Position numbers and translations under genes: made by a program | Shown: positions 25,100 through 34,306 of the stretch, piece after piece | Layout of the letters: every line of letters starts with the position of its first letter | Numbering within the stretch: position 1 is the first letter of the stretch | Assembly: GCA_007050995.1 (NCBI GenBank) | Contig: VJOU01000009.1 | Location: forward strand, 1-64,000 | Length of the DNA: 64,000 nt | Source of the DNA: Glycocaulis profundi | GTDB lineage: Bacteria > Pseudomonadota > Alphaproteobacteria > Caulobacterales > Maricaulaceae | Direction of reading: 5' to 3' | Notes under the pieces: model-generated | Database searches by the model: none | Told to the model about the DNA's origin: nothing | What the model saw: the letters and a program-made list of their open reading frames with translations, nothing else

Positions 25100-26266
25100 A
25101 TGACGCACGCCCCTCTCCCCCGCCTGCGCGCCACCCTGCTCGCCGCGGGCGCGGCCCTGGCCTTCACCGCCGCGGCCAGCGCCGAAGAGCATTCCACCGA
25201 CCATCATTCCGCGGTCTCCGAGGTGATCGCCGAAGGGCTGGAGCATCCGTGGGCGCTCGCCTTTCTGCCGGACGGCCGCTATCTGGTGACCGAGCGCAAT
25301 CCGGGCAGCATCCGCATCGGCGACGCCGATGGCGGGCTGTCCGAGCCCATCGGGAACGTGCCGGACATCTTCCGCTACGAAGGACCGCTGGAGCGCAGCC
25401 AGGGCGGGTTGTTCGACATCAAGCTGCATCCTGATTTCGCCGAGAACCAGCAGGTCTACATCAGCTTTTCGGCCCCCACCGACCGCGGCGCGGCGCCCAC
25501 CATCTCCCGCGCGCGGCTGGTCGAGGACGCCGACGACGGCACGGCGAGCTTTGAAGACGTCGAAACCATCTTCCAGATGGCCGAGGACGGGCAGGACAGC
25601 GCCGGCGCCCATTTCGGCGGCCGCATGGCCATCGACCCCGATGACGGCTCGATCTACCTGACCATCGGCGACCGCCGCGACATGTCCCGCTCGCAGGACG
25701 CCGACGATCAGGCCGGCGCGATCATCCGAGTGACGTCCGACGGCGAGGCCCATTCGGACAATTCGGTCGACGGCGACGGCTACATCCACAGCTACGGACA
25801 CCGCAACAGCCAGGGTCTGGCGTTCGATGCCGACGGCCAGCTCTGGGCCAACGAGCACGGCCAGCTCGGCGGCGACATGATCCAGCGGATCGAGGGCGGG
25901 CTGAACTATGGCTGGCCCATGCTGTCGGCGGGGCCGGACTATTCGGGCGCGCCGCTGGGCGTGGGCACCGAGCACGAGGGCATGGAGACCGCCTTCCACT
26001 ATTTCGACGAGACCGTCGCGCCCTCGGGCATGGTCTTCTATTCGGGCGACGCCTTCCCCGAATGGGAGGGCGACCAGCTTCACGGCGCGCTCTACGGCGA
26101 ATCCATCGTCCGGGTCAGGACCTCGGACGGCGAGGTCGACGAGGAGGAATGGATGTTCACCGGCATCGGCCGGGTGCGCGACATCCAGATCGCCGATGAC
26201 GGCGCGGTGTGGATCGTCACCGACGCGGAGGACGGCCAGGTCATCCGCATCTCGTCAGGCGACTGA
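25100..26266 (+). CDS. PQQ-dependent sugar dehydrogenase (soluble GDH / YliI-like)
   Basis: A 388-residue exported beta-propeller of the soluble glucose dehydrogenase family. The start at 25100 gives a Sec signal peptide ending near AASAEE. An earlier ATG at 25073 would add nine residues. Family motifs are LEHPWALAFLPDGRYLVTER, GGLFDIKLHPDFAEN, HFGGRMAIDPDDG, YGHRNSQGLAFDADGQLWAN, EHG and GGLNYGWP, which line the PQQ and calcium sites. It likely oxidises aldoses in the periplasm. No PQQ synthesis genes are seen in this window. Confidence 0.9.
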   Translation: MTHAPLPRLRATLLAAGAALAFTAAASAEEHSTDHHSAVSEVIAEGLEHPWALAFLPDGRYLVTERNPGSIRIGDADGGLSEPIGNVPDIFRYEGPLERSQGGLFDIKLHPDFAENQQVYISFSAPTDRGAAPTISRARLVEDADDGTASFEDVETIFQMAEDGQDSAGAHFGGRMAIDPDDGSIYLTIGDRRDMSRSQDADDQAGAIIRVTSDGEAHSDNSVDGDGYIHSYGHRNSQGLAFDADGQLWANEHGQLGGDMIQRIEGGLNYGWPMLSAGPDYSGAPLGVGTEHEGMETAFHYFDETVAPSGMVFYSGDAFPEWEGDQLHGALYGESIVRVRTSDGEVDEEEWMFTGIGRVRDIQIADDGAVWIVTDAEDGQVIRISSGD

Positions 26267-26271
26267 TCCGC

Positions 26272-27222
26272 TCAGGCCCCGTCGTCCGCGCATTCGGCCA
26301 GCCTGCCGAGCGCGCGTTCGACCACGGGCCGGGCCTCATCCTCGGTGAGCTTCGCAAGGTCCGCGAGCGGCATGTCCCGTGCCGCTTCGCGGGCCGCGAG
26401 CTTGCCGACATAGTAGCCGAAGCGCGGCGGCAGCCGGTCGTTCAGCCGCGAGGTGCTGAACAGCGCGGCATGGTCGTCCGGCGCTTCGGAATCCAACCTG
26501 TCAGAGACCGCGCAGACGGCTTCGTCCATGTTGGCGTCGACCGTGTCGCGAATGGGCTCGGGCCAGTCCAGAAGCAGTTCGGCGTCGTCCGCCCCGGGAT
26601 TGAGGGTCGCGGCGGCATGGGTCGCCAGCCCTTCGATCCACAGATAGCACCACATCTGCGGGCAGCCCGTGAAGGCCTGCTGGAAGTGGTGCACATGGAA
26701 CAGCTCGTGGTGAAAGAAGGCGGTCCAGTCGGTTATCGGGCTGGCCGCCATCCGGTCGGCCCCGAACACCAGCATGACGCGGTCGTTGATATAGCGCGTC
26801 CCGCCGTCCATCTCCCCCAGGCTGTGCAGGATGTAGATCTCGCCGATGGGTTCGAGATCGGGAAAGGTCTGCAGGAAGCTGGCATGGGCGGGAGCAAGCA
26901 TGTCGGCGAACGCCCCGGCCGTCTCGCGATAGGGCTCACGGATTTCGGGGAAGCTCTCCAGCGAGCCCGCGATCCAGGCGTGATATCTCTCCGCGGATAT
27001 CCCGATCGCGTTCATCCGGTCGGTGTCGTAAAAGCCGGGAAAGACCTCGTGCAGCCCGGCCTTGATCCGCGCCACCCGGCCATCCCGGGCCATGTCGGCC
27101 GTCTGGTCGAAGAGACGGGCGTAATCCTCCGTCAGATCAACCAGGTCATAGGGCGGCGGATTTTCGCCGGGCGGGCTGAGGCTGAGCGCCGCGACGGCGG
27201 CCGTCATTGCGAAACAGTGCAT
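26272..27222 (-). CDS. Exported zinc metalloprotease-like protein
   Basis: A 316-residue protein with a signal peptide (CFAMTAAVAALSLS) and a gluzincin-type active site. WTAFFHHELFHVHHF contains HExxH, and IEGLATHAA about 30 residues later offers the third ligand Glu, as in DUF2268-like predicted Zn-dependent proteases. The start at 27222 is chosen because GAGGGG lies 7 bases upstream; the ATG at 27228 is the alternative. The gene ends five bases from the sugar dehydrogenase stop, convergent with it. The target is unknown. Confidence 0.75.
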   Translation of the reverse strand: MHCFAMTAAVAALSLSPPGENPPPYDLVDLTEDYARLFDQTADMARDGRVARIKAGLHEVFPGFYDTDRMNAIGISAERYHAWIAGSLESFPEIREPYRETAGAFADMLAPAHASFLQTFPDLEPIGEIYILHSLGEMDGGTRYINDRVMLVFGADRMAASPITDWTAFFHHELFHVHHFQQAFTGCPQMWCYLWIEGLATHAAATLNPGADDAELLLDWPEPIRDTVDANMDEAVCAVSDRLDSEAPDDHAALFSTSRLNDRLPPRFGYYVGKLAAREAARDMPLADLAKLTEDEARPVVERALGRLAECADDGA

Positions 27223-27277
27223 GAGCATTCCCCTCGACAGGGGCCAAGTCTGTGAAATTCACGCCGCCGGCGCAAGG

Positions 27278-27312
27278 ATGGCGGGGGCGATTGTAACTCG
27301 CCGCCATTTTTT
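27278..27312 (+). terminator. Intrinsic terminator-like hairpin upstream of the DUF892 gene
   Basis: ATGGCGG-GGG-CGA pairs with TCGCCGCCAT (with a 3-base bulge) and is followed by a run of six T. On the plus strand there is no plus-strand gene directly upstream, so it may insulate the stress promoter that follows from read-through. Confidence 0.55.
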
Positions 27313-27385
27313 CTGTGTAATTTCTTGGCGCAGCCGCCGTCAGGACTTCGCTGCGGGCCTGCTGAGGACGGCCCCGGCGGCTCCG

Positions 27386-27410
27386 GAACGCCCGCCGCGC
27401 GCGGGCGTTC
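27386..27410 (+). promoter_or_regulatory. EcfG/SigT general-stress promoter
   Basis: GGAAC (27386-27390), a 16-base spacer and CGTT (27407-27410) match the alphaproteobacterial EcfG consensus GGAAC-N16/17-CGTT exactly. It stands 36 bases upstream of the DUF892 start codon, so the leader would be short. The two elements also form the arms of a perfect 10-bp hairpin (GAACGCCCGC / GCGGGCGTTC). Confidence 0.8.
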
Positions 27411-27446
27411 GCTTTTCAGGGGAGGGATCGGACAGGAGCGCTCCAG

Positions 27447-27941
27447 ATGACCCTCAAAAATCTCAAAGACGTCTATATCGACCAGCTGCAGGACCTCTAC
27501 AGCGCTAACAAGCAGGCGGTGGGCGCGACGCAGAAGCTGCAGACCCAGTGCCACGACCCCGATCTGAAGGACGCGCTCAAGCGCGGCGTCGAGGGCATCA
27601 ATGAAGGCATCCAGACCGTCGAGCGGATCATCCTGGCTCATGGCGAGGACCCAACGGCCGAGTTCTGCAAAGGCATGCAGGGGCTGGTCAAGGAAGCCCA
27701 GGCCCACGCCATCGACGCCGATTTCGCCGATGGCACGGTGCGCGACGCCATGATCATCACCCAGTACCAGCGCATGACCCATTACGGCATGGCCGGGTAT
27801 GGCTGCGTGGCCGCCTTCGCGCGCCAGCTCGGCCTGAACGACGAGGCCGCCGAGCTCAAGCGCTGCCTGGAGGCCACCCGCCACGGCGACAGGACGATGA
27901 GCGAACTGGCCGAAGGCAAGATCAATCTCGACGCGGCCTGA
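27447..27941 (+). CDS. DUF892 / YciF-type ferritin-like stress protein
   Basis: A 164-residue four-helix protein of the DUF892 family (YciF in E. coli). It begins TLKNLKDVYIDQLQDLYSAN and carries the ferritin-like carboxylate/His pattern in EGINEGIQTVERI, DAMIITQYQRMTHYGMAGYG and ATRHGDRTMSELAE, which form a dinuclear metal site. Family members are induced by general stress. The upstream EcfG promoter fits that role exactly. AGGAG is found 10 bases before the ATG, and a perfect intrinsic terminator follows, so it is a single-gene unit. Confidence 0.93.
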   Translation: MTLKNLKDVYIDQLQDLYSANKQAVGATQKLQTQCHDPDLKDALKRGVEGINEGIQTVERIILAHGEDPTAEFCKGMQGLVKEAQAHAIDADFADGTVRDAMIITQYQRMTHYGMAGYGCVAAFARQLGLNDEAAELKRCLEATRHGDRTMSELAEGKINLDAA

Positions 27942-27968
27942 TCCGGTCTTTTCGTGACGCAAGGGCGA

Positions 27969-27994
27969 GCCCGCCGGTGTTCCGGCGGGCTTTT
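27969..27994 (+). terminator. Intrinsic terminator of the DUF892 gene
   Basis: GCCCGCCGG-TGTT-CCGGCGGGC followed by TTTT is a perfect 9-bp hairpin 28 bases after the stop codon. Confidence 0.92.
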
Positions 27995-28086
27995 CCGTAT
28001 CCGGCTGCGTTCGGAACGCAGGCGGCGCTTTGACGGGGAGGCCAAGTCTGGTAAAGCGCCCTCGCAAGAGAAAAGGAGGTCTCCCC

Positions 28087-29577
28087 ATGGAGATTCGTGA
28101 AGGCCTGACCTTCGACGACGTGCTCTTGCAGCCCGGAAAATCCGAAGTCCTGCCCGCCGACGCGGACGTGCGCACCCGCGCCACCTCCGGCGTGTCGCTG
28201 AACATCCCCATCCTGTCCGCGGCCATGGACACCGTCACCGAGGCCCCGCTGGCCATCGCGATGGCGCAGGCGGGCGGCATGGGCGTGATCCACCGCAACC
28301 TGACCATCGCCGAGCAGGCCGAGGAGGTCCGCCGGGTCAAACGCTTTGAAAGCGGGATGGTGGTCAACCCGATCACCATCGGCCCCAAGGCGACCCTCGC
28401 CGAGCTCAAGGCCCTGATGGACCACCACAAGATCTCGGGCATCCCGGTGGTCGAGGGCGGGGGCAGCCAGGGCGGTCCCGCGGCCAAGCCCGGCCGGCTG
28501 GTCGGCATCATCACCAACCGCGACGTGCGCTTCGCCGACGACCTGAACGAAACCGTCGCCAGCCTGATGACGAAGGATGATCTGGTCACCGTCAGACCCG
28601 GCGCCGATCAGGCCGAAGCCCGGCGCCTGCTGCACAAGCACCGCATAGAGCGCCTGCTGGTGGTGGACGACGAAGGCCGCTGCGTGGGCCTGATGACGGT
28701 CAAGGACATGGAGAAGGCCCAGGCCTATCCCAGCGCCGCCAAGGACGAGCACGGCCGCCTGCGCGTCGCCGCCGCCACCACGGTGGGCGATGCGGGCTTC
28801 GAGCGCGCCGAGGCCCTGATGGAAGCGGGCGTGGACGTGGTCGTCATCGACACCGCCCACGGCATGAGCGCCTCGGTGCTCTCCCAGGTCGATCGCATCA
28901 AGCGCGCCTCGAACGCCACCCAGGTCGTGGCGGGCAACATCGCCACCTATGACGGCGCGAAGGCGCTGTTCGACGTGGGCGCGGACTGCGTGAAGGTGGG
29001 CATCGGGCCGGGCTCGATCTGCACCACCCGCATCGTGGCGGGCGTGGGCGTGCCCCAGCTGACCGCCGTCATGGAGGCCCGGCGCGCCGCGGAAGGTTTC
29101 AACGGCGCGGTGATCGCCGACGGCGGCATCAAGTATTCGGGCGATCTGGCCAAGGCCATCGCGGCGGGCGCGGACTGCGTGATGATGGGCTCGATGCTGG
29201 CGGGGACCGAGGAGGCGCCCGGCGAGGTCTTCCTGTTCAAGGGCCGCTCCTACAAGGCCTATCGCGGCATGGGCAGCGTGGGCGCCATGGCCCGCGGCTC
29301 GGCGGACCGGTACTTCCAGAAGGAGGTCACCGACCGCATGAAGCTGGTGCCCGAGGGCATCGAGGGCCAGGTGCCCTACAAGGGCCCGGTCGGACCGATC
29401 CTGCACCAGATGGTCGGCGGCCTGCGCGCGGCCATGGGCTACACCGGCGCGACCAGCATCGCGGACTTCCAGGACAAGGCCGTGTTCGTGCGCATCACCA
29501 ATGCCGGCCTGCGTGAAAGCCACGTCCACGACGTGTCCATCACCCGCGAGGCGCCCAACTACCCCACGCCCTCATAG
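28087..29577 (+). CDS. guaB: Inosine-5'-monophosphate dehydrogenase
   Basis: A 496-residue IMP dehydrogenase, the NAD-dependent step from IMP to XMP in guanine nucleotide synthesis. The TIM barrel starts with [20 protein letters not shown]. Two CBS domains fill about residues 95-210. GPGSICTTR holds the catalytic Cys, and [10 protein letters not shown] and the mobile flap [10 protein letters not shown] follow. The start at 28087 is supported by a near-perfect Shine-Dalgarno AAAGGAGGT 7 bases upstream. A possible promoter, TTGACG (28030) with TAAAGC (28052), lies just before. The gene is split from guaA by three other genes. Confidence 0.97.
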   Translation: MEIREGLTFDDVLLQPGKSEVLPADADVRTRATSGVSLNIPILSAAMDTVTEAPLAIAMAQAGGMGVIHRNLTIAEQAEEVRRVKRFESGMVVNPITIGPKATLAELKALMDHHKISGIPVVEGGGSQGGPAAKPGRLVGIITNRDVRFADDLNETVASLMTKDDLVTVRPGADQAEARRLLHKHRIERLLVVDDEGRCVGLMTVKDMEKAQAYPSAAKDEHGRLRVAAATTVGDAGFERAEALMEAGVDVVVIDTAHGMSASVLSQVDRIKRASNATQVVAGNIATYDGAKALFDVGADCVKVGIGPGSICTTRIVAGVGVPQLTAVMEARRAAEGFNGAVIADGGIKYSGDLAKAIAAGADCVMMGSMLAGTEEAPGEVFLFKGRSYKAYRGMGSVGAMARGSADRYFQKEVTDRMKLVPEGIEGQVPYKGPVGPILHQMVGGLRAAMGYTGATSIADFQDKAVFVRITNAGLRESHVHDVSITREAPNYPTPS

Positions 29578-29593
29578 ACTGTGAGGCGCCTCA

Positions 29594-29623
29594 TCCCGGA
29601 CGCCGCCTCGCGGCGATCCGGGA
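29594..29623. repeat. REP-like hairpin after guaB
   Basis: TCCCGGACGCCGC-CTC-GCGGCG-A-TCCGGGA is a near-perfect 13-bp stem 16 bases after the guaB stop, with the same TCCCGG core as the other palindromic elements in the window. It may help terminate guaB transcription. Confidence 0.65.
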
Positions 29624-29710
29624 GCCCGGGGAGCAGCGGTAAACGCCTGCTGGCGGTTCTGGCCACCCGCGTCTAGGCTCGCCCTGAAACTCACAGGGGA
29701 GGGCGCGGCC

Positions 29711-30151
29711 ATGCTGCTGCTTGACGTCTATCCGATGCTGGGGCCGATCATGGCTCAGGCGCTGATCTTCTTCGTGCTGGCGCTGCTGGCGGTACAGGCC
29801 CGCGCCGGGGCGCTGAGCTCAGGCGCGGTGAAGGCCCGCGATGTGGCGCTGGAAACCACCGCCTACCCCGAGAAGGCGCGCAAGATCGCGGGCGCTTTCA
29901 ACAACCAGTTCGAGACGCCGGTCTATTTCTTCGCCGCGGCGATCCTGTCTCTGATGCTCCAGCTTCAGGACATCTGGATGGTGGGCGCGGCGTGGCTCTA
30001 CATCGTCTCGCGCGTGCTGCACGCGGTGGTGTTCATGACCGTCAATCGGGTCCGCCCGCGCTTCTTCATGTTCTTCCTGGGCTATGTGGCGCTCGCGATC
30101 ATGTGGATCCGCATAGCGGTGCAGGTCATCACCAGCGGCCCCCCGATCTGA
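29711..30151 (+). CDS. MAPEG family membrane protein
   Basis: A 146-residue inner-membrane protein with four predicted helices, of the MAPEG (eicosanoid/glutathione) family. The conserved FNNQFETPVYFFAAAILSL, followed by ASRVLHA-like WLYIVSRVLHAVV, then NRVRPRFFMFFLGY, corresponds to the family core. The substrate in bacteria is generally unknown. It lies between guaB and rsmB on the same strand. Confidence 0.88.
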   Translation: MLLLDVYPMLGPIMAQALIFFVLALLAVQARAGALSSGAVKARDVALETTAYPEKARKIAGAFNNQFETPVYFFAAAILSLMLQLQDIWMVGAAWLYIVSRVLHAVVFMTVNRVRPRFFMFFLGYVALAIMWIRIAVQVITSGPPI

Positions 30152-30196
30152 CGCAGCGGCCGCGTCTGGCCGGACCGCGCCCGTCTCGCTAGAACG

Positions 30197-30274
30197 CCCG
30201 GCGGTCAGCCGCCGCAAGGCCGACCGGCCGCCCGCGCTCGTGCGCGGAACCGACGCCCCGCAGGGGCGGAGGAC
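30197..30274. repeat. 78-base GC-rich repeat, copy C
   Basis: Begins CCCGGCGGTCAGCCGCCGC, continues with GGCCGACCGGCC and GCGCTCGTGCGCGGAACCGA, and ends GGCGGAGGAC. It is a tandem partner of copy D and homologous to the pair at 20372-20537. Confidence 0.75.
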
Positions 30275-30282
30275 AGAGAATA

Positions 30283-30358
30283 CGGCGGTCAGCCGCCGCA
30301 AGGCCGACCGGCCGCCCGCGCTCGTGCGCGGAACCGACCGAGCGGAGCGAGAGAGGAC
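30283..30358. repeat. 78-base GC-rich repeat, copy D, forming the rsmB leader
   Basis: Nearly identical to copy C for its first 55 bases. It contains several small hairpins (GGCGG/CCGCC, GGCC/GGCC, GCGC/GCGC). Its right end, GAGAGAGGAC, stands seven bases from the rsmB ATG and supplies the ribosome-binding site. Confidence 0.8.
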
Positions 30359-30364
30359 TGAACA

Positions 30365-31678
30365 ATGAGAGACGGCGGACGCATCGCCGCCGCGATCGAG
30401 GTGCTCGACGCGGTGCTGAACCGGCATCAGCCGGTCAAGGACGCCCTGCGCGACTGGGGCAAGGCCCATCGCTTCGCGGGGTCGGGCGACCGCGCCTGGA
30501 TTTCCGGTCTGGTCATGGACGCCCTTCGCCGCAAGGGTTCGAGCGCGCACCTGATGGGCGACGACGCCCCCCGCGCGCTGGTGCTGGGCGCGCTGGCCTT
30601 CGGCTGGGACATGGACGCGGAGGCCATCACGGCGGCCTTCGAAGCCGACGAGCATGCCCCCGAACCCCTGACCCCCGCCGAGCGCGCAGGCCTGCTGCGC
30701 GGCTTCGACGCGACCTCGCCGGTCCACGCCCGCGCGGACATTCCCGACTGGCTGGAGGGCAGCTTCCGCCGGGCCTTCGGAACGGACGCGGAGACCGAGG
30801 GCCGGGCCATGGCCGGGCGGGCGCCGGTCGATCTCAGGGTCAACACCCTCAAGACCGACCCTGAAAAGGCGCTCGCGGCGGTCGTCGCCAAGCTCAGGGC
30901 CGAGCCCGGCGCGCTGGTCTCCACCTCCATCCGCATCCCCGAGACCGACCCGAAGGCCAAATCCCCGCCCGCCGACGCCATCCCCGCCTATGGCAAGGGC
31001 TGGGTGGAGGTGCAGGACATCGGCAGCCAGCTCGCCGCCCTCGCCGCGGGCGGGATCGAGGGAAAGCAGGTGCTGGACTACTGCGCGGGGGCGGGGGGCA
31101 AGACGCTGGCCCTGTCCGCGCTGATGGCCAATCAGGGCCAGCTCTACGCCTGGGATTACGACTGGCGGCGTCTGCGCGCGATCTGGCCGCGGCTGCAGCG
31201 GGCGGGCGCGCGCAACGTGCAGGTCCGCGACGGCAAGGAGGCCGAGGCGCTGGGCGAGCTGGAAGGGAAGATGGACCTCGTCTTCGTGGACGCGCCCTGC
31301 ACCGGATCGGGCACGTGGCGGCGGCGGCCCGATTCCAAATGGCGGCTCAAACCCGCCGCCCTGGCCCAGCGCATCCGCCAGCAGGACGAGGTGCTGGACA
31401 AGGCCGCGAAATACGTCGCCCCCGGCGGGCGGCTGGTCTACGTGACCTGCTCGGTCCTGCCCGAGGAGAACGAGGACCGGGTGGCGGCCTTCCTCGACGC
31501 CCGCGACGGCTTCACGCCCGTGCCCGCGCTGGACGCCATGAAACAGAGCGGCCGGCTCACCGGCGAAGGCGAAGTCCAGACCGGCGCCTGCGCAGGCCGC
31601 TTCGGCGCCGTCCAGCTGACGCCCGCGCGCACCGGCACGGACGGGTTTTACGTGTGCGTGCTGGAAAAGGCGGGTTAG
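30365..31678 (+). CDS. rsmB: 16S rRNA m5C methyltransferase family (RsmB/Sun)
   Basis: A 437-residue RNA (cytosine-5-)-methyltransferase of the NOL1/NOP2/Sun family. An N-terminal helical NusB-like part (about 1-140) leads to VEVQDIGSQLAAL, the SAM motif VLDYCAGAGGKTLALSA, WDYDWRRLRAI, and both catalytic Cys: DAPCTGSGTWRRRPD (motif IV) and VTCSVLPEENEDRV (motif VI). The most probable target is C967-equivalent of 16S rRNA, although the exact site is not provable here. The ribosome-binding site lies inside a repeat element. The stop overlaps that of the convergent membrane protein gene (TTAG). Confidence 0.88.
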   Translation: MRDGGRIAAAIEVLDAVLNRHQPVKDALRDWGKAHRFAGSGDRAWISGLVMDALRRKGSSAHLMGDDAPRALVLGALAFGWDMDAEAITAAFEADEHAPEPLTPAERAGLLRGFDATSPVHARADIPDWLEGSFRRAFGTDAETEGRAMAGRAPVDLRVNTLKTDPEKALAAVVAKLRAEPGALVSTSIRIPETDPKAKSPPADAIPAYGKGWVEVQDIGSQLAALAAGGIEGKQVLDYCAGAGGKTLALSALMANQGQLYAWDYDWRRLRAIWPRLQRAGARNVQVRDGKEAEALGELEGKMDLVFVDAPCTGSGTWRRRPDSKWRLKPAALAQRIRQQDEVLDKAAKYVAPGGRLVYVTCSVLPEENEDRVAAFLDARDGFTPVPALDAMKQSGRLTGEGEVQTGACAGRFGAVQLTPARTGTDGFYVCVLEKAG

Positions 31679-32268
31679 CCCTGGCGCCCGAAAACCGGGC
31701 GTTGTCGTCCGGGCGCCGGGCGGTTCGTCCGCTGCGGGCCGGACAACGCGCCTGAACGAGCCTGGGCGATGGCCGTCATCAGGGCATGAGGTTCGGCGCG
31801 CAGCCAGATCGTCGGCAGGGTGAACCGATTGGGTTTCGCCCAGAACAATGATCGCAAGGGCGCCGGGATCAGGCGGGGCGGGTAGAGACGCGCGTTTCGC
31901 AGCGAAAAGGTGAGCACCGGCGGCTTGGCGTTCACGTCCACGCTCACGTCAGCGATGTCACGCCACGGTATGAATCCCCTCATGGGGCTGCTGATTCCCT
32001 TCGGTCCGATCTCGAGAGAGACCGTGCCCGCGAAGAGCAGTCTGACCAGGAGGGCGGCCCCCGACACGCTGAAAATCAGCATAAACCAAGCCAGACCGTG
32101 AACCAGCCAGGGGATCGGCAGCCGCGGCAGATCGCGGATGGCCTCTGCGTCCATGGAAAGCAAGCTCATCGACATGGCGATCAGAATGGCCAGAGAGGCC
32201 GCGCCTTTCACGAAAGGGGCGGCCCGATAGCCTACGACAAACAGTCGGCGTCCTGTATCGTAACGCAT
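31675..32268 (-). CDS. Hypothetical two-helix membrane protein with PH-like domain
   Basis: A 197-residue protein with two hydrophobic helices near the N-terminus ([20 protein letters not shown] and [19 protein letters not shown]), then a beta-rich part of the form [11 protein letters not shown]...[12 protein letters not shown]...[11 protein letters not shown], which resembles bacterial PH-like (YdbT/STM3941-type) domains. The tail is Arg/Pro-rich. Function unknown. The start at 32268 has GGGAGG 10 bases upstream; 32289 is an alternative. It is divergent from guaA. Confidence 0.65.
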   Translation of the reverse strand: MRYDTGRRLFVVGYRAAPFVKGAASLAILIAMSMSLLSMDAEAIRDLPRLPIPWLVHGLAWFMLIFSVSGAALLVRLLFAGTVSLEIGPKGISSPMRGFIPWRDIADVSVDVNAKPPVLTFSLRNARLYPPRLIPAPLRSLFWAKPNRFTLPTIWLRAEPHALMTAIAQARSGALSGPQRTNRPAPGRQRPVFGRQG

Positions 32269-32384
32269 TCTCGCCCTGCCTCCCCGCAAACTCGCTGTTG
32301 CGGTTCATCTCGCAACTTCCGGGCCGGGCAGAAGAGGCGCCCCGCCTCTCGCCAACCGCGCAGATTCGCGCTATCGGGCGGGCC

Positions 32385-33950
32385 ATGAGCATCCCGTCTG
32401 AACACGAGCGCGCCCTGATCGTCGATTTCGGCTCTCAGGTGACCCAGCTCATCGCCCGGCGCCTCCGCGAGAGCGGGGTGTATTGCGAGGTCCATCCGTA
32501 TAACCGCGCCACGGCGGATTTCGTCCGGGCCTATGACCCCAAGGCGATCATCCTGTCGGGCAGTCCGCATTCGACGGGCTGGGACAAGGCCCCCAAGGCC
32601 GACCCCTATCTGTTCGAGGCCGGCGTGCCGGTTCTCGGCATCTGCTATGGCGAGCAGACCATGTGCGCCCAGCTGGGCGGGCGGGTGGAGACCCACGACC
32701 ATCGCGAGTTCGGCCGCGCCGACATCACCATCACCGCCGAGAGCCCCCTGTTCGACGGAATCGGCGGGGTGGGGCATGAAGAGCGGGTGTGGATGAGCCA
32801 TGGCGACCGGGTGATCGCCGCGCCGGAGGGCTTCCATGCCATCGCGGCCAGCGCGGGCGCGCCCTTCGCGGCCATCGCCGACGAGGCGCGGCGCTTTTAC
32901 GGCGTGCAGTTCCACCCCGAGGTGGTCCACACCCCGCGCGGCGCGCTGATCCTGCGCAATTTCACGCATAAGATCGCGGGCATGAAGGGCGACTGGACCA
33001 TGGCCGCCTTCAAGGACGAGGCCATGGCGCGCATCCGCGAGCAGGTGGGCTCGGGCCGGGTGATCTGCGGGCTGTCGGGCGGAGTGGATTCCGCGGTCGC
33101 CGCGGTGCTGATCCACGAGGCCATCGGCGACCAGCTGACCTGCGTGTTCGTGGACACCGGGCTGATGCGCCACGGCGAGGCCGAAGAGGTCGTCAGCCTG
33201 TTCCGCGAGCACTACAACATCCCGCTGGTCGCCGCCGACGAGGAAGAGCGCTTCCTGTCCGCCCTGGACGGGCTCGACGATCCCGAAAAGAAGCGCAAGA
33301 CCATCGGCAGGCTGTTCATCGACGTGTTCGAGGAGAAGGCGAAGGCGGCGGGCGGGGCGGACTTCCTCGCCCAGGGCACGCTTTATCCGGACGTGATCGA
33401 AAGCGTCAGCTTCGACGGCGGCCCCTCGGTGACCATCAAATCCCACCACAATGTCGGCGGCCTGCCCGAGCGCATGAACATGAAGCTCGTCGAGCCCCTG
33501 CGCGAGCTGTTCAAGGACGAGGTCAGGGCGCTGGGCCGCGAGCTTGGCCTGCCCGAGGCCTTCGTGGGCCGCCATCCCTTCCCCGGGCCGGGCCTGGCCA
33601 TCCGCATCCCCGGCGCGGTCAGCAAGGACAAGGCCGACACCCTGCGCGCCGCCGACCGGATCTATATCGAGGAGATCAAGAAGGCGGGCCTGTACGATTC
33701 CATCTGGCAGGCCTTCTGCGTGCTTCTGCCCGTGCGCACCGTGGGCGTGATGGGCGACGAGCGCACCTACGACAACGTGCTCGCCTTGCGCGCGGTCACC
33801 TCGGTGGACGGCATGACGGCGGACTATTTCCCCTTCGACCACGACTTCCTGGGCCGAACCGCCACCCGCATCATCAACGAAGTCCGCGGCGTGAACCGCG
33901 TCGTCTACGACGTGACCAGCAAACCCCCGGGGACCATCGAGTGGGAATGA
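32385..33950 (+). CDS. guaA: GMP synthase (glutamine-hydrolysing)
   Basis: A 521-residue GMP synthetase converting XMP to GMP. The class I glutamine amidotransferase half shows [26 protein letters not shown] with the nucleophilic Cys, and [11 protein letters not shown] with the His. The ATP-pyrophosphatase half shows [16 protein letters not shown] (P-loop), then [12 protein letters not shown] and [12 protein letters not shown], ending IEWE as in all orthologues. The start at 32385 ([16 protein letters not shown]) is preferred over an in-frame ATG at 32298. It completes the pathway begun by guaB about 3 kb upstream. Confidence 0.97.
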   Translation: MSIPSEHERALIVDFGSQVTQLIARRLRESGVYCEVHPYNRATADFVRAYDPKAIILSGSPHSTGWDKAPKADPYLFEAGVPVLGICYGEQTMCAQLGGRVETHDHREFGRADITITAESPLFDGIGGVGHEERVWMSHGDRVIAAPEGFHAIAASAGAPFAAIADEARRFYGVQFHPEVVHTPRGALILRNFTHKIAGMKGDWTMAAFKDEAMARIREQVGSGRVICGLSGGVDSAVAAVLIHEAIGDQLTCVFVDTGLMRHGEAEEVVSLFREHYNIPLVAADEEERFLSALDGLDDPEKKRKTIGRLFIDVFEEKAKAAGGADFLAQGTLYPDVIESVSFDGGPSVTIKSHHNVGGLPERMNMKLVEPLRELFKDEVRALGRELGLPEAFVGRHPFPGPGLAIRIPGAVSKDKADTLRAADRIYIEEIKKAGLYDSIWQAFCVLLPVRTVGVMGDERTYDNVLALRAVTSVDGMTADYFPFDHDFLGRTATRIINEVRGVNRVVYDVTSKPPGTIEWE

Positions 33951-34306
33951 TCCGGCGTCCGGCAATGTCCGGCGCCTGACGGCAAGACATCGGTATTAAG
34001 CCTTGTGCGAGCAAGCGCTCAAGTTGGAGCTGGATCGGCGAGGCCTCCCGACGGCAGTTCTGAATGTGCGTGAAGATGGCGCGGAAGCATGTAAATGTGC
34101 CGCCGCGGCGAGCAACGATGCCGAAGCGGCATATGCTGTGGGAGAAGGAGGCTTCTCCAGACGCTCTCTCAGGGCGGAACGCGTGTCAGCGTCTCGACTT
34201 GGCCGCCCCGCCAAAACAGCGGTCATGGCAGGTTGATCCTCGACAGGATGCGCCTCCCTTTTCTTCCATACATGGATGACCCCTGCAGGGCGCGGAGGAT
34301 GCTGAC
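33951..34306. other. Intergenic region between guaA and the secretion locus
   Basis: This 356-base stretch is less GC-rich and looks compositionally different from its surroundings between about 33990 and 34250. Several short overlapping frames exist, but none has a convincing start, domain or codon pattern. A weak resemblance of one frame to GxxExxY-type proteins was not strong enough to call. GGAGG at 34294-34298 is the ribosome-binding site of the following gene. Confidence 0.4.

Noticed and set aside
27922-29529. A 535-codon open frame opposite guaB.
   Set aside because: An antisense artefact of GC-rich codon use. guaB on the plus strand is unambiguous.
33996-34279. Several short overlapping frames after guaA, one starting CEQALKLELDRRGLP and vaguely like a GxxExxY protein.
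   Set aside because: The resemblance is limited to a dozen residues, no conserved GxxExxY motif is seen, and start and codon pattern are poor. Treated as non-coding.
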